Shown here one piece after another: positions 46,580 through 55,981 of a stretch of DNA of 64,000 nucleotides (positions are counted from its first letter, which is position 1; every line of letters begins with the position of its first letter). The notes beneath the pieces were generated by a model. It saw only the letters and a program-made list of their open reading frames with translations. It did not search any database and was not told where the DNA came from. This DNA comes from Psychrobacter sp. P11F6 (GTDB taxonomy: Bacteria > Pseudomonadota > Gammaproteobacteria > Pseudomonadales > Moraxellaceae). The position numbers and the translations under genes are program-made. The DNA is taken from NCBI RefSeq assembly GCF_001435295.1, contig NZ_CM003594.1, positions 2,294,001-2,358,000 of the forward strand. Reading direction: 5' to 3'.

Positions 46580-46618
46580 TAAAACCAGCTAAGAGCCATT
46601 GCCTTAGCTGGTTTTTTT
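46580..46618 (+). terminator. Terminator of the DUF697-like gene
   Basis: AAAACCAGCTAAG / CTTAGCTGGTTTT with a nine-base loop and long T run. Confidence 0.92.
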
Positions 46619-46791
46619 GTGCTGAGTTACGTATATATGGGTTTGAATCGGCTGCTTTGCGCAGAATGCTATTAAGCTAAATAGCATTAACAGTGGAAAA
46701 TGGCAAAAATCACCACCAAATATAGCAATACTTCATGAATATTTCACCTCTCTCGGTTAATGAACTCGTTAAAGTAAGATAAATTTTATTC

Positions 46792-47037
46792 ATGGATTCT
46801 TGTATGCTGCACTTTAGCGTAGATAGTTATGAGCTCACGTCAACACTGATATTGCTATTGGGTTGCATCATTCTTTTCATCGCCAGTATTTCTGCGGCGT
46901 TTAATCACCGTTTTGATGGTTGTTCGTGGGAACACCTCACCACTTGGTTATTTATCGTCGGTGGTTTATTGATGATTGCTGGTTATATTGTTTATAAAGC
47001 CTATGCATATTATCACCCTTATGCGTGGCTGGATTGA
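46792..47037 (+). CDS. Small two-helix membrane protein
   Basis: This 81-residue ORF has two membrane helices (STLILLLGCIILFIASISAAF and WLFIVGGLLMIAGYIVYKAY) separated by a polar loop. No family is recognised. ATG 46792 lacks a Shine-Dalgarno site; ATG 46804 has only GGA upstream. The hydrophobic periodicity suggests a real small membrane protein rather than chance. Confidence 0.55.
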   Translation: MDSCMLHFSVDSYELTSTLILLLGCIILFIASISAAFNHRFDGCSWEHLTTWLFIVGGLLMIAGYIVYKAYAYYHPYAWLD

Positions 47038-47142
47038 TAATATCGATCCTCTATAAAAAATGGCTTCATTCTGTGCTAGTAGTGGTTAATAATGTCATGC
47101 ACTGATTTTGCTGATAATATACGACCTGCTTGGAGAAAATAC

Positions 47143-47190
47143 ATGTCAACTAGCAAACATCAACTCGTACCAAATGCCAGTTTCTATTAA
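47143..47190 (+). CDS. Possible 15-residue leader ORF
   Basis: ATG to TAA encodes MSTSKHQLVPNASFY with GGAGA six bases upstream, a better ribosome site than many real genes here. It lies 43 bases before the lipoprotein gene. No attenuator hairpin is evident, so it may be chance. Confidence 0.25.
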   Translation: MSTSKHQLVPNASFY

Positions 47191-47233
47191 GCATAAACCT
47201 TAAAACCAATGAAAATATTAAAGGATCAGACCC

Positions 47234-47623
47234 ATGAAAAAAATCTTAATATCAACGGCTATGCTCGCTACCCTCGCTCTATCTGGATGCACAACGACTG
47301 GTGGCATGAATAATAATGCAGGTACTGCTATCGGTACTGCAAATGAGATTGGTATGAATGTCTTTAAATCAGCGATTGATAACCAATGCCGCAGTCAGAT
47401 TGAAAAGCAAACTGCATGGCAGGTTGCTAGTATTGCGATGACTGATGCTCAGGAAGAAACTGTTAAAACCAACGTCTGTGGCTGCGTTAGTGAGCAAGCG
47501 CCGCAGCAAGTGACACTCGTTGAATTGGGCAATGCTGCTATCGATTCGCAATATCGCACACAGCTGGTCACGAAAGTCGTCGCAAAATCTCTACAAAGCT
47601 GCTATACCAGTTTTATGAAATAA
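47234..47623 (+). CDS. Small lipoprotein of unknown function
   Basis: This 129-residue protein has a lipoprotein signal (MLATLALSGC, Cys at residue 19) and a Gly/Asn-rich linker. A helical domain follows with four Cys residues (NQCRSQ, NVCGC, QSCYTS), which could form disulfides in the periplasm. No named domain is recognised. AAGGA precedes the ATG and a terminator follows. Confidence 0.8.
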   Translation: MKKILISTAMLATLALSGCTTTGGMNNNAGTAIGTANEIGMNVFKSAIDNQCRSQIEKQTAWQVASIAMTDAQEETVKTNVCGCVSEQAPQQVTLVELGNAAIDSQYRTQLVTKVVAKSLQSCYTSFMK

Positions 47624-47699
47624 AATATGATATATCTACTGATGTACAGTAGATATAGTTGTACAACATTCAAGTTTTAAGACATTAAAATAAAACCAT

Positions 47700-47733
47700 A
47701 AAAAGGGTGCGTTATAAATAACGCACCCTTTTT
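47700..47733. terminator. Bidirectional terminator
   Basis: AAAAAGGGTGCGTTA, loop TAAA, TAACGCACCCTTTTT between convergent genes. Confidence 0.93.
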
Positions 47734-47776
47734 ATTGCTAAGTCTTTGTACCATCCACTTATCTTATTAACTTGGC

Positions 47777-48154
47777 TTAGAACTTGTTTTTGTCAACTGG
47801 ACTCTGTGACAGCGCTGCTGTAAAAGGCAGTATTTTGCTGCGACTAAAATACTTAGAAGAGCTATCAATAATCTTGTCTACTTCTTTGATCAAATCATTA
47901 ATAACGTCATCATAAACGCCATGATATAATTCAGTTTCGAATGCCGTAAAGGGATGCTTACGTGATGCCGAGCCGACCTCTGTCACGCCTTGCTTACTAT
48001 AAAAAATATCGACTCGACCATCACTGTTGAGTACACAATTTAATACTCCGCCCTCTAGCTCCATCTCTACTCGCTCAGGCATAAAAATATAATCGTCTAC
48101 ATTGATGAGTTTTTTTTCTACTTCTCTCTTAAAAAATGATTTGATATCAAACAT
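47777..48154 (-). CDS. Uncharacterised protein of 125 residues
   Basis: It begins MFDIKSFFKREVEKKL, is rich in charged residues and predicted alpha/beta, with no signal or membrane segment. The central part (RVEMELEGGVLNCVLNSDGRVDIFYS) looks like beta strands. ATG 48154 with AGGGA seven bases upstream is preferred over the longer frame. I do not recognise the family, and its neighbours give no hint. Confidence 0.65.
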   Translation of the reverse strand: MFDIKSFFKREVEKKLINVDDYIFMPERVEMELEGGVLNCVLNSDGRVDIFYSKQGVTEVGSASRKHPFTAFETELYHGVYDDVINDLIKEVDKIIDSSSKYFSRSKILPFTAALSQSPVDKNKF

Positions 48155-48431
48155 GGATATATCCCTGACCTTAAAATTATAATATACGTTAGCACGCCTG
48201 ATTTTATGACTATTACCAGGCATTCGACTGCATGCTTGTTCATTCGTGCTTTATGAATCAATACTATAAGATGACGTGATATTTTTTAAGACAGGATATG
48301 TAAAACTGCGTTTGATGTTGGTAAAAATAGAATGTTAGCTGTAGCTCCTTAATCCTATTGCAATAAACAAAGGAAGTGGCAAACTAGGCAACTCCCCTTT
48401 TCTAATGATGAAACTACTCTATCTGGCTTAA

Positions 48432-49484
48432 TCACACCCAGCTTTTCTCACGAAACGATTTCAACACCTCAACAAACACTGCCATCTCATCAGCTCTGCC
48501 AAGCGTCAAGCGATTAAAGCCAGTGATAGGCGCAAACTCGCGACCAACAGCGATGCCATGGTCGCACATTCTATCGATATAGGTTTGTACATCGCCCTTG
48601 ATTTCGTGAAATATAAAGCTGGCTTGTGATGGTAAGTAGCGTAGTCCAAGCTCATCCAACGTCTGCTCAACCAGCTGACGCGATTGATTGGCAGTATGCA
48701 AACTCAACGCCAAAAATGCCTCATCATCCAAGGTTGCTATCGCAGCGACAGCACCAGACAGATTGGTATTATCTACTGAGATAAACGCCTCTAGCTCAGT
48801 GATCATTTGCGGACTGGCAACGGCATAGCCGACACGCATACCCGCTAGCGCACACAGTTTGGAGAAAGTCCGAACCACGATAATATTGTCTGAGCGCTGC
48901 TCTCTTATCCACGCAATCCCACTCTCAAAACTTGGGTCAGTGACATATTCTGAGTAGGCTTCATCTAGCAAGAAATAATGATGGTCTGGTGCCGTTCCTA
49001 CCCACGCTTTTAACTCATCTGTGTTAGTAATCGTCGCTGTAGGATTGTTGGGATTGCAGAGATAAAACAAGCTTATACCATCAAAATCATTAGCCACTTT
49101 TTGCATATTTTGTAAATCAAAAGAATAGCTTTCAGGCATCAGTGCTACTTTTACCACGGGCACATTGATAGAGGTTGCATATAGTTCCGCATAAGCAAAG
49201 GTTGGGTGCGGCACAATTACTTGAAAATTTCTGCCTTCCCTTAACGCTTTGTTTTGCAGCATTTGTACGACGGTGCGGATATTCTCACTGGAGCCACTGC
49301 CTAGAGATATTTGACTTTCAGTCACGTCATTAATTTTCGCAACTTTAGTGATTAAGGCTGCACGCTGGTCATCTGGATAACGAAAGCCGATGTCTAAAGC
49401 ATCGATAACCGCTTTTTTGGCAGAGTCTGCCATACCCAGTGAGTTTTCGTTAGAGTTTAATTCTATTAATGGATTGGTAAGCAC
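48432..49484 (-). CDS. Histidinol-phosphate aminotransferase-like PLP enzyme, copy 1
   Basis: This 350-residue fold-type I aminotransferase has LNSNENSLGM at the N-terminus, SLGSGSSENIR, CNPNNPTATITN, LLDEAYSEY (Asp to the PLP ring) and TFSKLCALAGMRVGYA with the Schiff-base Lys. The C-terminal Arg motif is GFNRLTLG. A GTG start at 49484 makes it exactly the length of the tandem paralogue at 50031; the frame extends 18 codons upstream without support. HisC-like enzymes act on histidinol phosphate or aromatic or other amino acids; no other his genes are near, so the true substrate is unknown. Confidence 0.85.
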   Translation of the reverse strand: MLTNPLIELNSNENSLGMADSAKKAVIDALDIGFRYPDDQRAALITKVAKINDVTESQISLGSGSSENIRTVVQMLQNKALREGRNFQVIVPHPTFAYAELYATSINVPVVKVALMPESYSFDLQNMQKVANDFDGISLFYLCNPNNPTATITNTDELKAWVGTAPDHHYFLLDEAYSEYVTDPSFESGIAWIREQRSDNIIVVRTFSKLCALAGMRVGYAVASPQMITELEAFISVDNTNLSGAVAAIATLDDEAFLALSLHTANQSRQLVEQTLDELGLRYLPSQASFIFHEIKGDVQTYIDRMCDHGIAVGREFAPITGFNRLTLGRADEMAVFVEVLKSFREKSWV

Positions 49485-49746
49485 AATAGTAATACGCCTA
49501 ATTGATACCCATACCAAATATGCGATGAATAATATCAAACTCGCTCAGCCAGCGGACGTAGCACTTGTGCTCGTCTTTTTGCTACTCTGATTATTTAGTA
49601 AGGTTTATATATGGATGGTGAGATGCCTTCTGATAATAATGGTTATGGTAAGTGGCATCTACCCTGATTATAAGCGCTCTGAGCGATGAAACTCGTTAGC
49701 AGCTGTTATGAGTAAGATGCTCATTTATTGATAGTATCTATTAAAT

Positions 49747-49777
49747 AAAAAAGAGCCACCCTATAGGCAGCTCACTT
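49747..49777 (-). terminator. Probable terminator of the second aminotransferase gene
   Basis: On the reverse strand GAGCTGCC and GGTGGCTC pair (two wobble pairs) before TTTTTT. It is cut off from its gene by the MITE-like repeat at 49806. Confidence 0.55.
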
Positions 49778-49805
49778 TGTAAAATTCTTAGCATTTTTGC
49801 TAATA

Positions 49806-49981
49806 CTAGGGCGTGTCCTCATTTTAAAAATGGTGATAAACATGAGATAAATTGCCGTCAAACAAGGAAAGTAGCGCAAATAATATCGAGATATTAAAAA
49901 GCTATTTGACGATGTTTGGCAAAATTTAGCCATTTTTAGCCCATTTAGCAAGTAATCGATTGAATTGAGGACACGCCCTAG
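49806..49981. repeat. MITE-like 176-bp repeat, copy 2 (intact ends)
   Basis: Perfect 16-bp terminal inverted repeats, CTAGGGCGTGTCCTCA and TGAGGACACGCCCTAG. The centre is the perfect palindrome TAATATCGAGATATTA, flanked by inner complementary arms, so the whole can fold as a long imperfect hairpin. Same length as copy 1. No ORF. It lies in the gap between the two aminotransferase genes. Confidence 0.88.
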
Positions 49982-50030
49982 TCTTGCTAGTTTATCGATA
50001 TTTCAAATTAGCAATTTTGTAATGCACTAC

Positions 50031-51083
50031 TTAGACCCAGCCTTTTTCACGGAACAGCTTTAATACTTTAATAAATTCTGCCATCTCGTCAGGCGTGCCA
50101 AGCGTCAAGCGATTGAACCCTGTAACAGGTAGGAACTCGCGACCAACCTTGATGCCATGGTCGCGCATTCTATCGATATAAGTTTTTAAATCACCTTTTA
50201 TTTCATGAAAAATAAAATTGGTCTGTGAAGGTAAATAACGCAATCCAAGATCATTTAATACTGCCTCAATCATCTGGCGCGACTGATTGGTATTGCGCAA
50301 ACTTAGCGCTAAAAACTTGGCATCATTTAACGTCGCAATAGCAGCAACCGCACCTGACAAGTTGGTGTTGTCCATAGACATAAACGCTTCGACAGCCTCG
50401 ATTGCTTGCGGGTTAGAAACTGCGTAGCCCACTCGCATACCTGCTAAGGCACATAACTTTGAGAAAGTATGGATAACAATAAGATTGTCGGATAACCCTT
50501 GTTTCACCCACTCAATACCGCTCTCAAAGCTTGGATCTGATACGTACTCTAAGTAAGCTTGATCTAATAAAAAGTAATGGCTATCTGGTGCATTACTTAT
50601 CCAAGTTTTAAGCCTTGAAGTTGATGTAATGATGCCAGTTGGATTGTTCGGATTGCAAATATAAAGTAGGCTGATGCCATCAAAATCGTCAGCTGCTTTT
50701 TGCAGTTCATCAAAATCATAATCATAGTTTTCAGCGGTTAATGGTATCTTGACCACAGGCACGCCAATGGAATTTGCATACATCTCTGCACAATCAAACG
50801 TTGGCACAGGAATCACCATTTGAAACTGCTTGCCCTCTTTTAATGCTTTGTTTTGCAACATTTGTAAGGTAGCTCGAATATTTTCAGTCGAGCCATTGCC
50901 TAAGGAGATTTGGTTTTCTGCCACACCATGGATGGTGGCAATTTTGCTAATGAGCGCCGCGCGTGGATTATCTGGATAACGAAAGCCCTCACCTAAAGAC
51001 TCTATAATGGCTTGTTTGGCAGAATCTGCCATGCCTAGTGAGTTTTCATTCGCATTTAATTCTAAGAATTTGTTATTTTGCAT
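50031..51083 (-). CDS. Histidinol-phosphate aminotransferase-like PLP enzyme, copy 2
   Basis: This 350-residue paralogue of the product at 48432 has the same start-to-end layout: LELNANENSLGMADSAKQA, SLGNGSTENIR, CNPNNPTGIITS, TFSKLCALAGMRVGYA with the PLP Lys, and GFNRLTLG. The usual Asp-Glu-Ala-Tyr motif reads LLDQAYLEY, a Glu-to-Gln change not in copy 1. The PLP-binding Asp and Tyr are kept, so activity is expected. A weak site precedes ATG 51083. The pair arose by tandem duplication and has diverged substantially. Confidence 0.87.
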   Translation of the reverse strand: MQNNKFLELNANENSLGMADSAKQAIIESLGEGFRYPDNPRAALISKIATIHGVAENQISLGNGSTENIRATLQMLQNKALKEGKQFQMVIPVPTFDCAEMYANSIGVPVVKIPLTAENYDYDFDELQKAADDFDGISLLYICNPNNPTGIITSTSRLKTWISNAPDSHYFLLDQAYLEYVSDPSFESGIEWVKQGLSDNLIVIHTFSKLCALAGMRVGYAVSNPQAIEAVEAFMSMDNTNLSGAVAAIATLNDAKFLALSLRNTNQSRQMIEAVLNDLGLRYLPSQTNFIFHEIKGDLKTYIDRMRDHGIKVGREFLPVTGFNRLTLGTPDEMAEFIKVLKLFREKGWV

Positions 51084-51480
51084 GATGGATTATGTGCCTC
51101 AACGTCCGTTGTTATAAGTTCATATTGCTCATTGATATCATATTAAGGGGCATTTGGTATAAACACAAGTTTTGATACAACCAATTATTAGTTATTAATC
51201 CATACCTATAAAGCACTTCCTTTTAATCCTAATATTAGTCCAACACAACAGACAGTCATTTGTTGTCACCTATACTGCTATGAAAAATAGGACGCAAATT
51301 ACCAAAAAAATGCTTTCAAGCTATGATCGTTCAGCCTTTTGATTTTATATATAGAGCAGCTACCTGCCTTAAGTTAGCAAATTTAAAGCTACGTTTAATA
51401 CTAGCGAGTATATAATAGTTATAATTTGTTATGACCACATGAATTTTTTGAAATATATAAGTATGAAGGGAGCATATGAA
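51084..51480. other. Divergent gap between the aminotransferase and HEPN-like genes
   Basis: This 397-base AT-rich region has no ORF, repeat or hairpin I can support. Promoters for both genes are expected here but not identified. Confidence 0.35.
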
Positions 51481-52035
51481 ATGATGAGCGAAGAAGAGTC
51501 TTACTTGCAAAAAATACGCATAGAACATGAAAGAAAATTCTTCTTCTTGAATCATAATTTAGGTGCTGAAGTTCACTGGTTATTTACTCAAGCACTTTCG
51601 GCATTGGACTCCGAGCTCTATTTACCAGCTTGCACAAGCTTTATAAATGGCATTGAAGCTTCTCTCAGAATAACTATGTCTCAAATTAAAAAGCCATATA
51701 TAGTAACTGAACTTGATAACATACCTACTTTAAGCAATAGCCTGTTACTAGCAGCTCAAAATAATGGGCTGCCTATAGAAGCCCTAGCCTTTCCAGAAGA
51801 AAGTCTGTTTTTGGACAATTTAAACTCTAAAAAACCAAATAAAACTGATGTGGAAATAGTGCGGATAAGACACAATCTTTGCCATGGTAATTTTTTGGAA
51901 TATACAAATCCTGAATTCTTTACCCCTGAATGTTGTCGTCCATTAGCGCACCAACTTCATGATTTGTGTTGTGAATGGACAGTACAGCTAGGTAAATTCA
52001 GAAAAGAACTATTTAGAAAATCAAATCAGATCTAA
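51481..52035 (+). CDS. HEPN-like helical protein of unknown function
   Basis: This 184-residue, mostly helical protein has EVHWLFTQALSALDSELYLPACTSFINGIEASLRITM, the up-down helix pattern of HEPN-type proteins. The segment RIRHNLCHGNFLEY near residue 134 contains the R-x4-H motif that forms the nuclease site in many HEPN RNases. ATG 51481 lies nine bases after AAGGGA. No nucleotidyltransferase (MNT) or other antitoxin ORF is adjacent, so a toxin role is not supported. Base composition is AT-rich compared with uvrB. It could also belong to a non-catalytic DUF4145-like group. Confidence 0.6.
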   Translation: MMSEEESYLQKIRIEHERKFFFLNHNLGAEVHWLFTQALSALDSELYLPACTSFINGIEASLRITMSQIKKPYIVTELDNIPTLSNSLLLAAQNNGLPIEALAFPEESLFLDNLNSKKPNKTDVEIVRIRHNLCHGNFLEYTNPEFFTPECCRPLAHQLHDLCCEWTVQLGKFRKELFRKSNQI

Positions 52036-52049
52036 TATATTTATTAAGT

Positions 52050-52081
52050 AAAAAAAGCGAGCTAACTATCTGTTAACCCGC
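52050..52081 (-). terminator. Terminator of uvrB
   Basis: On the reverse strand GCGGGTTAAC and GTTAGCTCGC pair (two wobble pairs) before a seven-base T run. Confidence 0.8.
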
Positions 52082-52111
52082 CTACTGTTTTTATATTCTA
52101 AATCTTACCAT

Positions 52112-54223
52112 CTAAATCAAATGCGCTTTTAACTCTAGCACTTTATCACGCGTTTTCGCCGCATCTTCAAACTTCAAATCACGTGACATTTGCTTCATCA
52201 GCTTTTCAAGACGGTTGATTTCTTTCGCCAGCAAATCAGGACTGCGTAAGATGCTAATATCAACATCAGGCAGATTGCTCTTGATTGGAATCACTTGATT
52301 GTCATTGGCATTCTGATCGTCACCCGTATCGATTTTATCGGTGATACTGCGACGTGCCCCTTTTGGCGTGATGTTGTGTTCAAGGTTAAATGCCACTTGT
52401 TTTTCACGGCGACGATCGGTCTCGTCTATCGCCTTTTGCATACTGTTGGTAATACGATCCGCATACAGAATGGCTTTACCATTAATATGACGCGCAGCAC
52501 GACCAATGGTCTGAATAAGTGCGCGCTCAGACCGCAAGAAACCTTCTTTATCAGCATCAAATATCGCAACCAATGACACTTCGGGCATATCTAACCCTTC
52601 ACGCAATAGGTTGATACCGACCAATACATCATGCACGCCAGTCCGCAATTCATGAATAATCTGCATCCGCTCAACGGTATCGATGTCTGAATGCAGATAG
52701 GCCACTTTGACATCGTACTCTTTTAGATAACTGGTCAAATCCTCTGACATGCGCTTAGTCAACGTGGTAATCAGCACGCGCTCATCTTTTTCTCGGCGCT
52801 TGGTAATCTCTGATAACACATCATCGACCTGCGTCAATACAGGACGAATCTCAATCTCAGGGTCAATCAAACCCGTTGGACGCACGACTTGCTCGACGAC
52901 TTGCTCGCTGTGCTCAAGCTCATACAATGCAGGCGTGGCACTCACATAAATAGTCTTAGGCTTGATACGCTCCCACTCTTCAAACTTCATCGGGCGATTA
53001 TTCATGGCACTTGGCAGACGAAAGCCGTAATTGACCAAGTTTTCTTTGCGCGATCTATCGCCTTTATACATCGCGCCAATTTGTGATACGGTGACGTGCG
53101 ACTCATCGAGGAACAGTAGCGCATCTTCTGGAATATAATCAAACAAGGTCGGTGGCGCTTCCCCTGATGGACGACCAGAGAGATGCTGCGAATAGTTTTC
53201 GATACCGTTACAGTAGCCAAGCTGTTGAATCATCTCAAGGTCATACTGGGTACGCTCTTTGAGACGCTGTGCTTCAATCAATTTATTATTATCGCGGAAA
53301 TATTCTAAGCGCGGCTCAAGCTCAGCGCGAATCGTATGACTAGCCGCTTCTAGTTTATTACGCGGCGTCACATAGTGTGATTTTGGATAGATAGTAATAC
53401 GTGGCACGCTACGTACCGTCTTACCTGTTAATGGATCAAACCAAGTAATTTTCTCCACTTCATTATCAAATAAATGCACACGTACCGCCAGCTGCTCAGA
53501 CTCAGCAGGATAAATATCTAACAGCTCGCCACGCAGCCGATACGTACCGCGTCCAAAGTCTAGCTCATTGCGCGTATATTGCATTTCAACGAGACGTTTA
53601 ATGGTAGCAGTGCGATCGATTTTGTCCCCAACGACGACGTGCAGCAGCATTTTTAAATAACTTTCTGGATCACCCAAACCATAAATGCACGATACCGAGG
53701 CAACAATAATCGCGTCACGGCGCTCTAATAGTGCTCGCGTCGCTGACAGACGCATCTGATCGATATGATCGTTGATGGCACTGTCTTTTTCGATAAAGGT
53801 ATCACTTGCCGCGACATAGGCTTCCGGCTGATAATAGTCATAATAGCTGACGAAATACTCAACCGCGTTATTTGGAAAGAACGATTTAAATTCACCATAT
53901 AACTGCGCGGCAAGCGTTTTGTTATGAGCCATAATAATAGTTGGACGCTGCGTCTCAGAGATGACCTTTGCCATAGTATAGGTCTTACCAGAGCCCGTCA
54001 CTCCCAGAAGTAACTGCTCATCCATACCAGAATTAATACCGTTGACGAGCTTTTTAATCGCTTGGGGTTGATCTCCTGCTGGCTCAAATTCGGTGACCAT
54101 CTCAAAAGCACGACTTGATATTTGCGTCCCAGACGCATTGACACCACTAATTTCAGCTTCGCCCTGTAGCTGAGTGGCCAATTGATTTAACTGACGCGAC
54201 GAGCGCGGTTCAGGCATTCGCAT
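52112..54223 (-). CDS. uvrB: Excinuclease ABC subunit UvrB
   Basis: This 703-residue damage-recognition helicase of nucleotide excision repair has Walker [11 protein letters not shown] (about 72-81), the DNA-gripping beta-hairpin region [11 protein letters not shown], the DEAD-type box [10 protein letters not shown], helicase motif [15 protein letters not shown] and a C-terminal UVR domain ([22 protein letters not shown]). An N-terminal extension of about 35 residues and a linker around 640-660 make it slightly longer than E. coli UvrB. It is a single gene, divergent from dps. Confidence 0.97.
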   Translation of the reverse strand: MRMPEPRSSRQLNQLATQLQGEAEISGVNASGTQISSRAFEMVTEFEPAGDQPQAIKKLVNGINSGMDEQLLLGVTGSGKTYTMAKVISETQRPTIIMAHNKTLAAQLYGEFKSFFPNNAVEYFVSYYDYYQPEAYVAASDTFIEKDSAINDHIDQMRLSATRALLERRDAIIVASVSCIYGLGDPESYLKMLLHVVVGDKIDRTATIKRLVEMQYTRNELDFGRGTYRLRGELLDIYPAESEQLAVRVHLFDNEVEKITWFDPLTGKTVRSVPRITIYPKSHYVTPRNKLEAASHTIRAELEPRLEYFRDNNKLIEAQRLKERTQYDLEMIQQLGYCNGIENYSQHLSGRPSGEAPPTLFDYIPEDALLFLDESHVTVSQIGAMYKGDRSRKENLVNYGFRLPSAMNNRPMKFEEWERIKPKTIYVSATPALYELEHSEQVVEQVVRPTGLIDPEIEIRPVLTQVDDVLSEITKRREKDERVLITTLTKRMSEDLTSYLKEYDVKVAYLHSDIDTVERMQIIHELRTGVHDVLVGINLLREGLDMPEVSLVAIFDADKEGFLRSERALIQTIGRAARHINGKAILYADRITNSMQKAIDETDRRREKQVAFNLEHNITPKGARRSITDKIDTGDDQNANDNQVIPIKSNLPDVDISILRSPDLLAKEINRLEKLMKQMSRDLKFEDAAKTRDKVLELKAHLI

Positions 54224-54512
54224 AATGGCTTTCTTCTTCTGAAGGTTTATAACAATGTGGGGTCTAAGCTAGGGTTTTTAAAGGTAATTAAGGGTTTTAT
54301 CTTGTCATCTTCTCTTACAATATTAGCATCTAGACATGACGTCACGCGCCCTATTTATAACGAATAAATAGTACCTTCGTTATAAAAAACGCACACAGCA
54401 ACTACTAAATTTACAAAGCTTTTCATGATTAACAAACTCATTACACGACCACCTAATAAAGCCTAACGCTTGAGGCTTTCAATCTTCATTTAAGCTGCTA
54501 TTATTTATAACG

Positions 54513-54531
54513 AATCAACAAGTAGTTGATT
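54513..54531 (+). promoter_or_regulatory. Inverted repeat upstream of dps
   Basis: AATCAAC-AAGTA-GTTGATT, a perfect 7+5+7 inverted repeat 64 bases before the dps ATG, could be a regulator site. It does not match a site I can name. The rest of the 371-base uvrB/dps gap shows no feature. Confidence 0.4.
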
Positions 54532-54594
54532 ACTAAGATACCAATAACAACAAATGAGATTTTCATTAAAATAATACACATAACGGAGTAGAAC

Positions 54595-55077
54595 ATGAGA
54601 GAACGTTACGCAAGTGGGATAGATGATGCTACCGCAAAGAAAATGATCGACTTATTGAACGCTAATCTAGCGAATCTCATTGATTTGAGTATGGACAGTA
54701 AGCAATGTCATTGGAATTTGCAAGGTACTGGCTTTATCGGTGTTCATCAGTTATTAGATGATACTTACGGTCGCTTAACTGAAGCTTATGATACGGTTGC
54801 TGAGCGTATTGTTATCCTTGGCGGTAAAGCCAATGGTATCTCTAAACGTGTCGTTGAGGACTCTATCCTAGAGACTTACCCTACTGATATCACTGAAGTC
54901 GATCAGCATGTCCGTGAGCTTACCAATCGTTATAAGACCATTGCGGCATCATTGCGTGAAGGGATTAATACTGCTGGTGACGCGGGTGACGAAGACACCG
55001 CTGACTTATTAACGGAAATAAGCCGTACTGTCGATAAAGATGCATGGTTCATCGGTGCCAACGCGCCAAAGAAATAA
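54595..55077 (+). CDS. dps: DNA-binding ferritin-like protein Dps
   Basis: This 160-residue protein forms a 12-mer that oxidises and stores iron and protects DNA under starvation or peroxide stress. The inter-subunit ferroxidase ligands H39, H51, D66 and E70 keep the spacing of E. coli Dps (12, 15, 4), in CHWNLQG, GVHQLL and AYDTVAERI. The N-terminus is short with few Lys residues, so DNA binding may be weak. A GGAG site precedes the ATG. It is monocistronic with a terminator. Confidence 0.94.
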   Translation: MRERYASGIDDATAKKMIDLLNANLANLIDLSMDSKQCHWNLQGTGFIGVHQLLDDTYGRLTEAYDTVAERIVILGGKANGISKRVVEDSILETYPTDITEVDQHVRELTNRYKTIAASLREGINTAGDAGDEDTADLLTEISRTVDKDAWFIGANAPKK

Positions 55078-55125
55078 TATCTTTGTACTCAAACTAGGTA
55101 TATCAATAAGACAGTCTATATCAGC

Positions 55126-55157
55126 AAAAAAGGTCACTTTTATAGTGACCTTTTTTA
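55126..55157 (+). terminator. Terminator of dps
   Basis: AAAAAAGGTCACT and AGTGACCTTTTTT around a five-base loop. Confidence 0.9.
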
Positions 55158-55258
55158 TATGTACTAACTTATGTGTAATGATTTATGTGTAATAACTTTA
55201 AGATTCACGCTCAGAAGCGGGCTTTAAAATAGTTAAATTATCAGTTATTAGCTGTCAG

Positions 55259-55966
55259 TTAAAAAACACCTTGGATTATTTGTTGCATCTGCGGTAAAAG
55301 CTCATCCAGCTGTGCCTCAGTTTCACTGGTATCATCAGGCAAGGATTGCTTTAGAAATGCCGCTGTAATCTGTGGTTGTTTCGATAAGATACTTTGACCC
55401 ATCACCGTATCATAAAAATCAATTTGGGCATCAACTTCTGCTTGCGTATAGTAAGTCTTCGCTGCGCTGATATAAGCTTGCGTCAACGTCTGCCTGTCAG
55501 TGGTATCGCCGATAGTATTGGTCATTATCTTGGCATATTGACCCAGAACTTTTTGAATCTGCTCTTGTAGCGCCTGTTGGCGTTTATTTAAGTTACCATT
55601 ACCTACTGACTCAGTACGATTTTGCGTTTGTACATTGATAGCATTAATAGCCGCTTGTTGCCCGTTAACGATAGATTCTATTTGCTCATCAATGTGCATC
55701 ACTTCCATCAGCTTAACGATAGACGTATCTGTTGGGGAGATATTATTATTCATAAAAGCGGTATTGTTAATAGAAGCGCTATTCGCACTTATTCTATTGA
55801 TACTTACTGTCTGCTGTTGAGCAGGCTCACTATGAATTACCAGCTCAGCATGTGCTTGAGTCAGACTGGCTAATGCGCTAATAGTGACAACGGCCATACT
55901 TAATGAGCGAACCATGATTGAACGCCCAACAGGGCTCTCTATAGCAGACTGAAGACTTAGTTTCAT
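55259..55966 (-). CDS. DUF2059 exported protein
   Basis: This 235-residue protein has an N-terminal signal sequence (about 20-40, ending LTQAHA). A helical DUF2059 domain covers about 145-200: LTQAYISAAKTYYTQAEVDAQIDFYDTVMGQSIL. A Gln-rich helical region precedes it. Probably periplasmic; function unknown. It lies 15 bases after the CDF transporter gene on the same strand and is likely co-transcribed with it. Confidence 0.85.
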   Translation of the reverse strand: MKLSLQSAIESPVGRSIMVRSLSMAVVTISALASLTQAHAELVIHSEPAQQQTVSINRISANSASINNTAFMNNNISPTDTSIVKLMEVMHIDEQIESIVNGQQAAINAINVQTQNRTESVGNGNLNKRQQALQEQIQKVLGQYAKIMTNTIGDTTDRQTLTQAYISAAKTYYTQAEVDAQIDFYDTVMGQSILSKQPQITAAFLKQSLPDDTSETEAQLDELLPQMQQIIQGVF

Positions 55967-55981
55967 ATTGGTTTCTCTTTA

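Noticed and set aside
51481..52035. Toxin-antitoxin locus around the HEPN-like gene
   Set aside because: No second small ORF with antitoxin or nucleotidyltransferase features lies on either side.
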